Source: Ilex aquifolium (taxonomy: Eukaryota > Streptophyta > Magnoliopsida > Aquifoliales > Aquifoliaceae). From it: 64,000 bases of DNA. Below, piece after piece: positions 11,926 to 23,828 of this stretch. The stretch spans positions 35,995,593-36,059,592 of the forward strand of contig OX637392.1 in NCBI GenBank assembly GCA_951799425.1, in the 5' to 3' direction. A program made the position numbers and the translations under genes. Below the pieces are notes generated by a model, which did not search any database, was not told where the DNA came from, and worked only from the letters and a program-made list of their open reading frames with translations. The first letter of the stretch is position 1. Each line of letters opens with the position of its first letter.

Positions 11926-12320
11926 TGGAGTTAGAGTCCCAAAAATTTGGTCTTTTATGGACAAAAATTGTTGCAGCTAAATATATAAAAATTGTCACTA
12001 AATCTTTTAGTGATAACTTTTTTTTATTGTCATTAGGCCGTGACAATATGTGTCGTGACTAAATAATTTAGCTATGACATTTCAATGTTATCACTAAAAG
12101 TAAAATTTTTAGCCGTAATATGTAAAATGTCACTAGATGTGTACTAAAATGGATTATATCGCCACTAAAAGTACGATAAAAACTTGACTTTCAGTGACAA
12201 TAATTATAGTTATAGCTAAAAATTCATTGTTTAGCCACAATTAAAATCACCACTAAAATATTAGAGCATAATTTAGTGACAATTTATTGGCCCAGCTAAA
12301 ACGTTGAAATGAATAAAAAA
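11926..12320. mobile_element. Cluster of short alternating repeats, CACTA (En/Spm)-like subterminal region
   Basis: The variants tcactaaa, ccactaaaa, agtgacaat, ttagtgata and agccacaa recur in both orientations roughly every 20-40 bp. Dense, imperfect, bidirectional subterminal motifs of this kind (ttttagtgacaat) are characteristic of plant CACTA transposon ends. Neither a terminal CACTA inverted repeat nor transposase coding is visible, so this would be a fragment. A piece of its right flank (aaaacrttgaaatgaat) recurs at 52448-52475. Confidence 0.4.
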
Positions 12321-13233
12321 AATTATTAAATTTTGGAAACAAACTTATTTTTATTGATTATTTTTCAATTCACCTATTCACAAAAAATTACATAGGCAAT
12401 GAAGAACAATAGTATAATCAATACTCGATACTATAAAAAATATATTTTCAAATCAATTAACTTGAAAATAATATTTTGATATAGTACCATTAAGCTGTAC
12501 ATGTGTATAATGCATTACCATAAAAGAAAAGAAATGGAAAAAAAATATAATGATCATTTGAGTTTTGAAGAATTATACGTCGTACATGTTACCTAGCCTG
12601 CAAACATGACAAATGAAATATAATTAGGTTATTTTTTAAAATTTAATAGTTGTTAATAATCTAATGTCACAATTCAATCAACAACATTATAATGAATAGG
12701 CATGTTCAGAATAATATCTTCTATTATGCATCAAAGCAAAATATGAATTCTTACAAGAAGTAAAAAACTTTTCAAGGTCACCGATTTAATGTTTAAACTC
12801 CTTGTTTTTACCCAAGAGAAAGAGGAATTTAAAAAGGGTAACTGTGAAACCCTAAAATGCATGGCATAGCATTTAATTGAATGTACCAGTATAATGGAGA
12901 AGTTGTATAAAATTTTAAGGAAAAATAGAATTTCCTAAAAGTTTGGGGAGTTAAATGTAATTACTTAATATTTAATGCGAGTTATGCATAGGATGGGGTA
13001 TAAGTTCGTGTACCATATGTAAGTTTTCATTAGATAGGAAGTAAATATTATTGGGGTTATATATATATATGACAGCGGAAAACAAATTATAAGTAGGTTA
13101 AAAGTTATATTAAAGTTTAAATGTCAGCAAGAGTAAAATGGAATCTTAAATATTTGTTCAAGGAGCATGATTGAACGTTTTTCCAGTGATGTAATTTGGA
13201 TATAGATAGATATTCATGGGTGCTTGTATATAT
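12321..13233. other. AT-rich stretch, possible degenerate LTR fragment near 12842
   Basis: No coding frame. TGTGAAACCCTAAAATGCAT at 12843-12862 resembles the start of a family-B LTR, but the following sequence does not match well. A short (TA)n run is near 13062-13070. Confidence 0.3.
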
Positions 13234-14212
13234 ACTAGCAATGCACCACGTTCGTTACACGTGAATAATTTTCTTACATAAAAATTAAACATATTAGATA
13301 TATGTGCATCTGAATTAAATATCATCTTAAATTTTTCAAACTTAATTTTTCATTACTCATTTTATTATAGGATTATTAAAATTTTGTATATACCCAAAAT
13401 TCGTTATTTTAATTATAACAAGAAAGATAAAAAAAAAAAAAAATAGTTAAACTTTTATTTTTTTTAGAACTTTGTGATTGAGAGTGATTTTTCAATGGTG
13501 TTTGAGAAATTAATTTTTTTTGCAATTCCTTTGATTATGATTCTACTGATAATTCATTGAATAAAATAAAAGTAATTGTTAATATACTAATCATATTGAA
13601 ACCTTATTATAATTAGGAATTAATTTGGTCAATTGTGACAAGATTTAACATACTACTCTATAATATATATTATAAGGAATATTAAAATTCTAAAAAAAAA
13701 TCAAGTTTTATTTAAAAATACACCACAGTCTATTTTTACATAAAATCTTAATATAGCTTAAAAAGTTTATTGTGACTAAAAAATTATACTTATATAACAT
13801 AAAAGGATTTTTAAAAACTATATATACTATTATTTTTTTATTAGAAATAAAAGGATTAAACATTTTGATGAAAAAGAAAATACACATATGCAGGCATAAT
13901 ATTATCGTTACATATGAGATGAGTAATATTAGATTGCTGGATTTTTTGAACACTTTATTTAAAATATAATGATGCATATTTTTTAAGGGTAATATACTCA
14001 ATCAAAAAGCTTCATAGAATTTTTATTTATATATAGAGAATAGATAATTAAAAGAGATATTAAAGGTAATTTAGAGATTTAAATACATAAGGATATAATG
14101 ATAATTTTGAATTCTAATTGTGCAAAGATAGAGTGGTCTTTGCAATTCTTTATAAGGATAAAATAGAGAATAAAATTTTTTCTATGTTAAGGTATTTTTA
14201 TTACTAGTACTA
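13234..14212. mobile_element. ~1 kb non-autonomous Helitron-like repeat, copy 1
   Basis: Starts actagcaatgcaccacgttc and matches 27298-28790 over most of its length, for example 'ttagatatatgtgcatct', the 'aaaaagaaaatacacatat' block (13868-13890) and 'atgagatgagtaatatta'. It is very AT-rich with no supported protein. The 'actag.aatgca..acgt.cgt..cacgtg' type start and a ctagt-like end recall non-autonomous plant Helitrons, but a 3' hairpin was not confirmed. A similar start recurs at 14205-14235. Confidence 0.45.
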
Positions 14213-14410
14213 TCAATACACGACGTGAGTTGCACGTTAATAAATTTAAATAATATTATTTATAAATGTGAATTATATGAGAAATTAAATTAAATAATAA
14301 ATTATGTGTTGAATAATTAATATATATTTTAATTATTATTTTATTCTATTAGTTTTTGAGTACTGAATATATCATTTATTTAGGAATCTCTTTTTAGATT
14401 AATTAGATCG

Positions 14411-14415
14411 CTTAT
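14411..14415. other. Left target-site duplication of element L2
   Basis: CTTAT directly before the LTR end tgtcacgcccc, and identical to 27172-27176 on the other side of the element. Confidence 0.85.
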
Positions 14416-15138
14416 TGTCACGCCCCAATTTTCATTAAAGCGTGATTTAATAAAAAGATAATTGAATGAAATGAAACATTTGGTTTTATCAAAATATATA
14501 TTTTTTTTTTGAAAAATTTCAACAGTTTCATTTGAAAATTTAGCTTCCAACCAGCTAGTAAGAGCATCCTTGTGAGAGCATAACATAATTTAGACTAACT
14601 AAACATCTATAACATGTCTCCATCAAAAATATAATCCAACTAAATCTGGGGTGGCAATTAGAGGCCCACAAATTCCTCCCAAACCCGGATACATCCAATA
14701 CACATATATACCACAACTTAGTATACAAAGTCATAACTTTACATTACAATTGTGAAACCCGGGAAAATTTGAAATTTTTCTGAAAAAGGGCAAAATGGTA
14801 ATTTGTCATTACTGCACGTATTTGAAATACATATGTTCTAGACCTCGGATGAGGAAACGGAGTGCGTCGTTGGATTCGCAACGCGAAATCTAGTGACCAC
14901 CAGAAATTTCGTTGAATTCCGAGATAGTCGGATTTTACACGTAGTTCGAGACGACTGCGTGGCGATTGACCTTGTAAAGGTCCCCAAAAACGAGAAATAT
15001 TAAATTTCCTTAAAATTAAGTTAAAGTTCAAATAAAATTAAATTGAAGTTAACCGAGATCAAATAAATCGTTTCGGGATAAAATCGGACCCGATTAAGTG
15101 GGGGACATGTGGCTCGACTCGGGCCAAGTCTTAAAAAG

Positions 15139-15174
15139 TATAAAAGGGGCAAAATATCTGAAAAATCAGATATT
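15139..15174 (+). promoter_or_regulatory. B1 LTR promoter: TATA box and start-site dyad
   Basis: TATAAAAG at 15139-15146, followed by a perfect inverted repeat AATATCTGA-AAAA-TCAGATATT at 15153-15174. The centre of the dyad is about 24 nt from the TATA start, close to where plant transcription normally begins. Downstream lies a pyrimidine- and GA-rich leader. Confidence 0.6.
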
Positions 15175-15436
15175 CTATACCCATTTGGCCGGCTGGTTCA
15201 GGCGTGAGAAGAGAGAAAGAGAGAAAATCAATTCTTCAAGTCTTCTCTCTTGGATTCCCGGAGCTCCGTCGCTCGGATCAACAAGAACCAAGAATTAAAG
15301 TTGCTCTACGCGGTGAGGGCTTCGACTACGTACCAAAAACAAGGCGTTTCACCGAATATCCAAGGGTGAAGTTTGGGGAAAGTCTTGGTTTTTGAGTGAT
15401 TTTGGTGTATAGAGATTGCCTACATCTCTATTGAGG

Positions 15437-16590
15437 TAGGGGTTATTCCTATCTTGGATTATTCTACCTTAGGTGTAGCTAGTTTAAGGGTATCTATATA
15501 TATGCATGTGTATATATGTATATATATATATGTGTTTATGGTTATGAGAATGGAAAGGTGAGCATGAAATTAGCTTAGGCTTGTTGCTAGCTAAATTTTG
15601 ATATGTGTAAGTTATATGTGATGCATTATATAACTTGGTGATATTGAAGGCATGTTTTGTGTGTTGGAAGTTGTTGTTTTGCTTAAAATGAAACAATATG
15701 TTAGTGCCTATGAGGTGTTTGATAATATGCCTTGGTGAGTTGTTTAGATGATTTGTTTGGGGTCATTGGAATAACATGTTTGAATGTGTTATTGATGTAT
15801 TGACATATGCTCATTGATATGTTGTTTATGATGGTTTATGGAATTTACATGCTTATGATTTAAATTCCATGGAATGTGAGGATATGTGTTGATTATTGCT
15901 CATGTAGTATACATTACATATTGGGCATGATCATGGCATCACATTCATGGGACAATTGCATGAGTGTTGGTGTGTGGGAGATGCATAGATTTAATCGACA
16001 CCTTGTTTGGTGCTTGATATGTGGGCTCGGGAGAAATTGGATCGACGATCCTTTTTGAGTCGCATGTTGCATAAGGAAAACTTGTGTTGGGTATAGCAAG
16101 AAGGGGCATGGCGACTTCCTTGGGTGCAAAACCCTAAACCACTTGGTTGAGTCACTTGGCCGGCGGTGAGATTCCAGAAAAGTGACACGGTGTACGGAAC
16201 CGGCGGTTTGATTCCGAAAATCCGTTGCCCAAAGAAAACACAAGGATTTGGTTATAAAAACACTCATTCAATGGGTAGATTCCAATAATGATCGGATTTC
16301 ATAACGATCATTGGAAGGATTTTTCCGTCAATAGACGGGTTGCATTACACTTTGGCGTTGCATTGTGTTGTGTGAGTCGGTGAAGACTCGGGTTGAAATG
16401 CATGGGTGAGTGTCACTTCATTCCATGGCATAGCATTGTTGCATTCCATCATAGAATGCATAAGTATGAGAATGATTAATTATATGTTTATGTGATGATT
16501 ACATGAGCATGTGCATCTAGGGGAAGAGTAACCTCTATAGGTTTATCTCTACTGGGCGTTGTGCTCACCCTATACGGGAAACAATTTCAG
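15437..16590 (+). other. Predicted intron within the B1 LTR
   Basis: Donor ATTGAG|GTAGGGGTT, branch-like GCTCACCC at 16563-16570, acceptor AACAATTTCAG|GTGTCG at 16590. The same three signals recur at homologous places in the solo LTR at 43463 (44159-45254) and, with AG|GTAGGG, in A and L1 LTRs. The segment contains many ATG triplets. Splicing would remove these from the leader. Confidence 0.5.
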
Positions 16591-16908
16591 GTGTCGGGTT
16601 TACACCGGCGATTGGCTCCCATGGAGAGCATCAAGGGTGAAGGGGGCCTAAGTGCGGCCTTATCTCAAGATTTTGTAAACCTTTTGTTTTACAATGGTTT
16701 ATGACATGTAAATTTTGTATAAACAAACTTATTTCATTACCTTTTTGAATTATATTTGTATGGGATAGATTGTAATGGTCGTGTATGGATCTTGTGCAAA
16801 ATGTAAAAATATAGTTGTACATGTCTTGGATGAGGTGGAATTGAGTTAGGATGAATTGGAAATGAAAAATGGAGCAAGAAAGCAAATCTGGGCAGCAACT
16901 ACCGGTAG

Positions 16909-17111
16909 TCAATGGGTAACTACCGGTAGTCGACTGTCCAGTGTGTATCAGCTACCGGTAGCCAACAGGTAGTCGACTGTCCAGTGTGTATCAGCTACCG
17001 GTAGCCAACAGATAGTCGACTGTCCAGTGTGTATCGGCTACCGGTAGACAACAGGTAGTCGTAACTCCAGAATGTTTCGGCTACCGGTAGCCGATAAACA
17101 GCTACCGGTAG
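16909..17111. repeat. Array of seven CTACCGGTAG palindromes
   Basis: Copies at 16909, 16920, 16952, 16995, 17038, 17081 and 17102, all perfect 10-mers. Several extend to 12-bp palindromes (ACTACCGGTAGT, GCTACCGGTAGC). The spacing settles to ~43 bp, with cgactgtccagtgtgtatc as spacer in the middle units. Confidence 0.9.
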
Positions 17112-18245
17112 TCATTCCAAAAATCTGAAATTTTCAATTGTTTTGCCAAATCTTTGGGCTTTAAATTTCCTTCCCTTAGATGATCAAAGTGGACCCTAAT
17201 GGGGTACAAACCACGGTGTATGGGACTTTAATTGAATCAAATGAATGTTAAACCGAAGTTTCATTATGAGTTATAATCCCGGCTTAATAATATTCTTGAT
17301 GTGGTGTCGGGCTAAGCGATATCCACGGATGTTTCCGCGGGTTGATGGGTTATCAACGGGACCCCCGGATTTTTGGGGTGTCACAACAATACCCAAAATA
17401 ATAATCTCTTTATGGGGTGATCAAGTGTACACCACAAATGCTTCAAGACAACTTTTTCAAATACAATGTTTGAGTGCTAACATTTCTACATAAGTTCTAA
17501 AAGTAAATACAAAAAGGCTCCAAAATAGATTATTTCTAGTCCAAGCTCCCACAAGCATTCCATCACTTCTGCCCCAGGATGCATGCTAGTCTCTGAAAAT
17601 ATTAGTAAGAGATGAGCAACCACAGCTCAGTAGGATAATCTTTTTTCCAAGCATTTACAAAGTTTTAAATACCAACATTCCACAAAGCATATGAATAAGT
17701 AATGAAAGCTTTCTATAATTAAGTATAGGTACAAGATAATAAGTAAAGTATTTATAAAAATTTCCCAAAACCTCAACATTATAAATAGACAAGGTATAAA
17801 TTAAAGGTTTATATATTTAAAGCCAAACCATCACAGCAAATATCATGCATGCCTCGCATACAGACAATATAATCAATCACACCGGTTCACGTTGAACCAT
17901 CCCCGGGAAAACTTTTGGGTCTTGCACCCTAGGGTCTCATCGCCTTTCTTACTTTTTAAGGGGAATGTGTAGGACACAACTTGTGACGCCACATAGGCCA
18001 TCACCGAAAACCACTGCCATAATCAATCCCCCTTAAGACTACTAGCTGCCTTGGCAACCCACTCCATAGGCCCCAACCATCTACTAACACTCTGTCTGTC
18101 AGTATCGAACATACATTTTCCAAAGATCATTATTTTCTATATCCATAAATACTTTTGAAACACATGTCATAACCTTGACATTTTATCAAACATGTAGTAG
18201 GCTCAAATATCAAAATTTGCATTTTCAAAGCAACATAACCATTTT

Positions 18246-18493
18246 CAAGAGAATAAGTCATATATATTATGTACAAAATCATAGTATACTTCAAAACCCC
18301 TAAATCATAAGTTTAATCAAATACCCAAAACTAAAATCAAGCCCACCACAAAAATCATTTTTTAATTTCCAAGAGAATATGTAATATACATTATGTACAA
18401 GATCATAACATACTTCAAAACCCACAAATCATAGGTTTAATCAAATACCCATAACTAAAATCAAACTAGAGTTTCAAACCCATTACACTAAAT
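18246..18493. repeat. ~124-bp tandem duplication in the L2 LTR
   Basis: Units from 18246 and 18370 both begin caagagaat and share 'attatgtaca', 'atacttcaaaaccc' and 'tttaatcaaataccca'. The 5' LTR of L2 has the same two units, the first split by the inserted A-type LTR. Confidence 0.75.
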
Positions 18494-19326
18494 TCATTTT
18501 TATGCATGAAAGTTCACAATCCATGGTATACTCAACACAAAATTACGGTTTATAACAAGTATTTTGCCATCAAACACATAGTAAGCTTTAGCTAAAGAAA
18601 ATACATGAGATGCACAATGTAAATGCAAGAGAGAGGAAAAATCTCACCTAGGAATCAAGAATTCCAAGCTTAATCTCCAAGATTCTCAAGCCAAACCAAA
18701 GCCCTAGAGCCCTTCTTCTATCTTCTTCTCTCTCTAGTTCTAAGGTGGGTGGAGAAGTTTTGGGTGAGAGATATGAGGAAAATGAGAGAAACAGGCTGAA
18801 TTTGGAGTTTTAAACCCAGCAATTCCCGTCAGAAACACTGTTCATGTAAAAAAATGGATTTTGTCTAAAATTACAATTTTGCCCCCAAACATCTCCAATT
18901 TGATCCCTATGACTACCCTAAGGTTTTTCGACGCTCCGGATTCATTTTTAATGTTATTTTAACCTAAAAAAGTTTAATTTTATGATTTACCTCAAAATCA
19001 AAGTCAACCCGAAATACCGAAATTACTATTTTACCCATCTGAATCCGTATATGAGGTAAATGTCTATTCCAAGCTGTTCGGACCTCCCGGATTCAATGGT
19101 AATTTTATTTTGACCTAAAAAAAATTAATATATGTACTTAGTTACCCTTATCAACCTTAAACACCTTTAAAAATTAAATTTGACCCAAAAGTCAATACGT
19201 TTGTACCTCAAACTTACGCGGCTATTCCTTTAACAACAATTCAAAGTTTCTCTCATCATTTAAATTATTTTAAAAATACTAGCAAATTAATATCATTTAT
19301 ATTTATATAACACACGGGATCTCACA

Positions 19327-19364
19327 ATCCACCCTCCTTAAAAAAAGTTTCGTTCTCGAAACTT
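19327..19364 (-). promoter_or_regulatory. L2 polypurine tract and upstream hairpin
   Basis: On the minus strand AAGTTTCG-AGAA-CGAAACTT (8-bp perfect arms, plus 19345-19364) lies just before the purine-rich AAGGAGGGTGGAT, which abuts the 3' LTR. It has the same arms as in family A and L1. Confidence 0.75.
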
Positions 19365-22300
19365 AGGCTCCCTCGTCTAAGTCTCAATTGTTAACCACCA
19401 ATCCAACCAAGTGAACTCCATTCACCAACCCAAGATTATATGTTCAAGTTTTTTTTTTTTTTTTTTGTGAATTCTCTACCTTCACTATAAAGTATTTATA
19501 TAGGCTAATAATTATCCAATTTACCAATCTCAAACTACGAGTATTACGGTCCATTAAAATATTTCCAAGTTCATTAATGCCATCACATTTCTTCACTTTA
19601 GTTTCATTCTTATAATGTTGTTTCATGTTCCATGATAACGCTTCAGATTTTCATGTGCTTGCCCCATCGTCACAGTTATCATAAGTCCTCTATTTCACAT
19701 TCTTTTCAGATTTTCATGTGCTTGCCCCATCGTCACAGTTATCATAAGTCCTCTATTTCACATTCTTTTTAAGCCATCAAACTTTTCCAATAACCCGTGC
19801 GACTACCAAAATTAATTTCTCATCACGATTCACCACTAGGTCACCGACTTCATTGTTTACTTGTCACCTATGGTAATCATTTAATTCTCGATATTATAGT
19901 CGTTCAAGGTACCATGACACTCTTACCCCATGCTCCCATTCACCATGTTCCCATCCATACTACTCCATAGTGCACGGGTCAAGACATGGCACGACTCATG
20001 ACATGGCCCGACCTAAGACATGTATGACCCTATCCACCCAAGTTCTTAACCACACCTACTTCATATACTTCTCATACCTGATCAAATAATATTATCAACG
20101 TTTAGAGAATTTTCACGCACACTTAGTATTATCGTCACAATATTTTAACGTTTCAACACCACCACTAAAGAATCATACAACAAGTTTTGGAAAGCCAAGC
20201 TCTCATTTTCATTCTTGTATAATATATCATCTATTTAAATCCATCACGAATCATTAAATCCTATCACAAACCTAAAGTCATTGTGATTTGGTAAACACCA
20301 CAAGATTGTCGATAGTCATAATTTTCAAACTAGACACCTAGTTATCCAAGAAATATCAATTATACTTTTCACCTTCATCCGTGTAATCATAACCAAATGG
20401 TTAACCCTAATAATATAAATAACCAAATGTTTTCGCTGCACACTCTAATACTAATTATAATTTTCCAATTCACTTTTTTTTTTAATCCATTATAATCCAA
20501 ACTAACAACCGATAAAAATTCTCATGGGTTCTCTCTCATAAGTGCAAGATGCATGTAGAACCCTCAATTAATACTTTTAGAACTATCATAATATCTCCAC
20601 ATTTTTAACCAATTGGATCTACCCTATATCTTTCTTCGACTTCCCAATACGATTTATTGTCAAACATTGTCTTCGAGTGTTGGGCCGTCACCTAATGCCT
20701 ATTTCAATTTAAAAGTCATTATTGTCTCCCAAGAGTTAGATATACAATGTCGTTATGATAACAAGAAAGCGCCTAAAGTAATAACCTGTTGCAAAATGTT
20801 ATAGCTTCCTTATGTCCAAGATTATAACAACACATTTTACGGAACTCTTAAGTCCCCATGATTCAATCCAGCACCTTAATATTTGTGAACTATAAAGTAT
20901 AACCAATATAAACTTATATTCCTAAGGGTCCAAATGATTCTTCAATTCCACACCACTAATCACTATAAACTTAAAAATTTCTCATGATCCACGAGATGAT
21001 AACCATTCACCAGCTAACAGAGTAATCTCTTACTTTAATCGAAACTTAATTAATCATTCGTCTGTTAATATTAAAACCACCATGTGTAATTTTTTACATC
21101 GATCTACCATATTAAATCCTTTTAACATCACAACCAACTGCAAATATTTATTTAAAAAAAATTTATGATCTTCAATACCAACAATTCTCAACTCCGGCCT
21201 GTCAAGATCAAACCTAATGATGGATTGAAAAGGACAGGATATAAACTTCTATATTTCTATAATATTTAACTTCCAATAACATGAAAAGATCCCACACCAC
21301 AATAAGAGTTTATGTCGAATATTGAACATCATCTTTGTTCTATTAGTTGCTCAAAATAAATGATTTCAAAATTTTGAACATCTATGCTCCACAATCCAAC
21401 AATATTAAGGGCAAAAAATTTACTAAACTTTGTAGGTTTCCTTGGCATGTGACTCCAAAATTTTATTTCATACCATTGATCTCCATTTTCATTTAAAGTC
21501 CATGAGTACAACTTAATTATAAACCCCAGACTCAACCCAAGAGATTCTCGATTATCACTAGCTTTAGATGGTCTAAATGTTATGAACTATAAACACCATA
21601 AAATACAACCACATAATAACCAAAACAAATTCACAGTCTGCCCTCAAGGATAACACCTTCCATGTACTTGGGAGAGTTATGGTCATATAACGCTCACACG
21701 TAGTCCAATCCTTCCTATCTTTTTATGTCATTACTAATTTCCTCACTTCATATTTATTTCCCTTCAAAGGCTTATCATATCATTCTCAATCAATCTTCAA
21801 GAAAAGTCATCTAATATTATTCCTTAGTTATTGCACCACGATCTTCCATTCATAATCTTTCTAAATAATTCTTACAACTCAATTGTACAAAAATTATGTC
21901 ATCACTTAAAATTTAATTTTATCCGCAGTAATACTAGTCAACTATCCACATTACTTCCAAACAACTATCGATAATCAAATACATGATCATAAAACAACCT
22001 CCAATCCACTCAAAATCAAAATCACAATTTTTACTCGTATTTCAAAACCGACATCAATCCTTAGTTATTTTATCATACCCCTCCAATTGATTGTATTTGA
22101 GCATTATACTATTTTATAGTCTCTTAGTCACCTTCATGGAAGATATATCCATCTCAAATTTTTTACCATCAAACCAAAATTTTTAATCTTTCTTCAATTC
22201 CTAACCTCTCAATTAATTCCAATAACTTCACCTAACAAAAATTGTACAAAGGACACCATATTTGACCCCATATCTCCATGGAACAAAACTGAGTTACCAC

Positions 22301-22586
22301 ATATCATTGACTTCAAAAATTCAAGCAACTAAGGGCCAGCCATAATAGTGAAAATTGACATAACCTAAAATAGATATAACATCATAACTCGTCGTACCTC
22401 GAAGCCCATCCATCTACCTTTAGCTCTTACTTTTATATATTTTCAGTCAAAGTATACTAATACTCTCTATGACATCCAAAACTCATGCCACAAAAATAAT
22501 ATCTTTGAGACCACACGTCTCCTAACTATCTCTAATATTGGTACACCCATTTCCCTACAGCTTCCATGTAAGACCTAATTCCTAAA
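19365..22586 (-). mobile_element. Non-coding interior of L2
   Basis: About 3.2 kb, AT-rich, many stops in all frames. The few 60-70-codon frames show no retroelement motif. An exact 63-bp tandem duplication is at 19644-19769. I see no captured gene. Confidence 0.7.
19644..19769. repeat. 63-bp perfect tandem duplication
   Basis: Copies at 19644-19706 and 19707-19769, starting cagattttcatgtgcttgcc, appear identical. The duplication is therefore young relative to the decay of L2. Confidence 0.9.
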
Positions 22587-22597
22587 CTCTGATACCA
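22587..22597 (-). other. L2 primer-binding site
   Basis: TGGTATCAGAG on the minus strand, three bases inside the 5' LTR end. tRNA-iMet type. Confidence 0.88.
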
Positions 22598-23828
22598 ACT
22601 TGTCACGCCCCAATTTTCATTAAAGCGTGATTTAATAAAAAGAGATATTTACCCAAAATTCTCTTGCCGATTTACAATAATAATTGAATGAAATGAAACA
22701 TTTGGTTTTATAAAAACATATATTTTTTTTTCAAAAATTTCGGTAGAGTTTCATTTGAAAATTTGGCTTCCAACTAGCTAGTAAGAGCATCCCTGTGAGA
22801 GCATAACATAATTTAAACTAACTAAACATCCACAACATGCCTACATTAAAAATATAATCCAACTAAATATGGGATGGCAATTAGAGGCCCACGAATTCCT
22901 CCCAAATCCGGATACATCCAATACACATATATACAACAACTTAGTATACAAAGTCATAACTTTACATTACAATACCCAAAATAATAATCCCTCTATGGAG
23001 TGATCAAGTGTACATCACAAATGCCTCAAGACAACATTTTCAAACACAATATTTGAATGCTAACATTTCTACATAAGTTCTAAAGGTAAATACAAAAAGG
23101 CTCCAAAAGAGATTCTTTTTAGTCCAAGCTCCCACAAGCATTCCATCACCTATGCCCCAGGATGCATGCTAGTCTCTGAAAATATTAGTAAGAGCTCAGT
23201 CGGATAATCCTTTTCCCAAGCATTTACAAAGTTTTAAACACCAACATTCCACAAACCATATGAGTAAGTAATGAAAGCTTTCTATAATTAAGTATAGGTA
23301 CAAGATAATAAGTAAAGCATTTATAAAAATCTCCCAACACTTCAACATTAGAAATAGACAAGGTATAAATTAAAGGTTTATATAATTAAAGCCAAACCAT
23401 CATAGCAAATACCATGCATGTCTCGCATACGGACAATATAATCAATCACACTGGTTCACACATGAACCATCCCCGGAAAAACTTTTGGGTCTTGCACCCT
23501 AGGGTCTCATCGCTCTTCTTGCTTTTTAAGGGGAATGTGTAGGGTACAACTTGTGACGCCACATAGGCCATCACCGAAACCACTGACATAACCAATCCCC
23601 CTTAGGACTAGTAGCCGCATTGGCAACCCACTCCATAGGCCCCAACTGTCTACTAACCTTCTGTCTATCAGTATCGAGCATACATTTTTCAAAGATCATT
23701 ATTTTTTATATTCATAAATACTTTTGAAACACATGTCATAACCTTGACATTTTATCAAACATGCAGTAGGCTCAAATATCAAAATTTGTATTTTCAAAAC
23801 AACATAACCATTTCCAAGAGAATAAGTC

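Larger units (their letters stand above)
14751..17385 (+). mobile_element. Solo LTR of family B (B1), 2635 bp
   Basis: Begins TGTGAAACCCGG and ends GGGGTGTCACA. It is bounded by the direct repeat ACAAT (14746-14750 and 17386-17390). The other L2 LTR has the uninterrupted site at 22971-22978 (ttacaatacccaaaat) with a single ACAAT, which proves insertion. No interior sequence remains, so the element was lost by LTR-LTR recombination. It contains a TATA box, a dyad, an intron-like segment and an array of palindromes, annotated separately. Confidence 0.93.
14416..19326 (-). repeat. L2 3' LTR, interrupted by a solo B LTR
   Basis: Matches 22601-27171 throughout, apart from the insertion at 14751-17390. 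The original LTR length was about 2.27 kb. On the minus strand it carries a predicted intron with donor CTAG|GTGAGA (exon end at 18648) and acceptor TACTAATATTTTCAG (ends 17593). Confidence 0.85.

Noticed and set aside
15914..16267. 117-codon minus-strand frame in the B1 solo LTR
   Set aside because: Antisense within the predicted LTR intron. The B2 LTR does not keep the frame. No recognisable motif.
16909..17111. CRISPR-like array (repeat-spacer look of the CTACCGGTAG cluster)
   Set aside because: Repeats are only 10 bp, the spacers themselves are repeated, and the context is a plant LTR. No cas genes.
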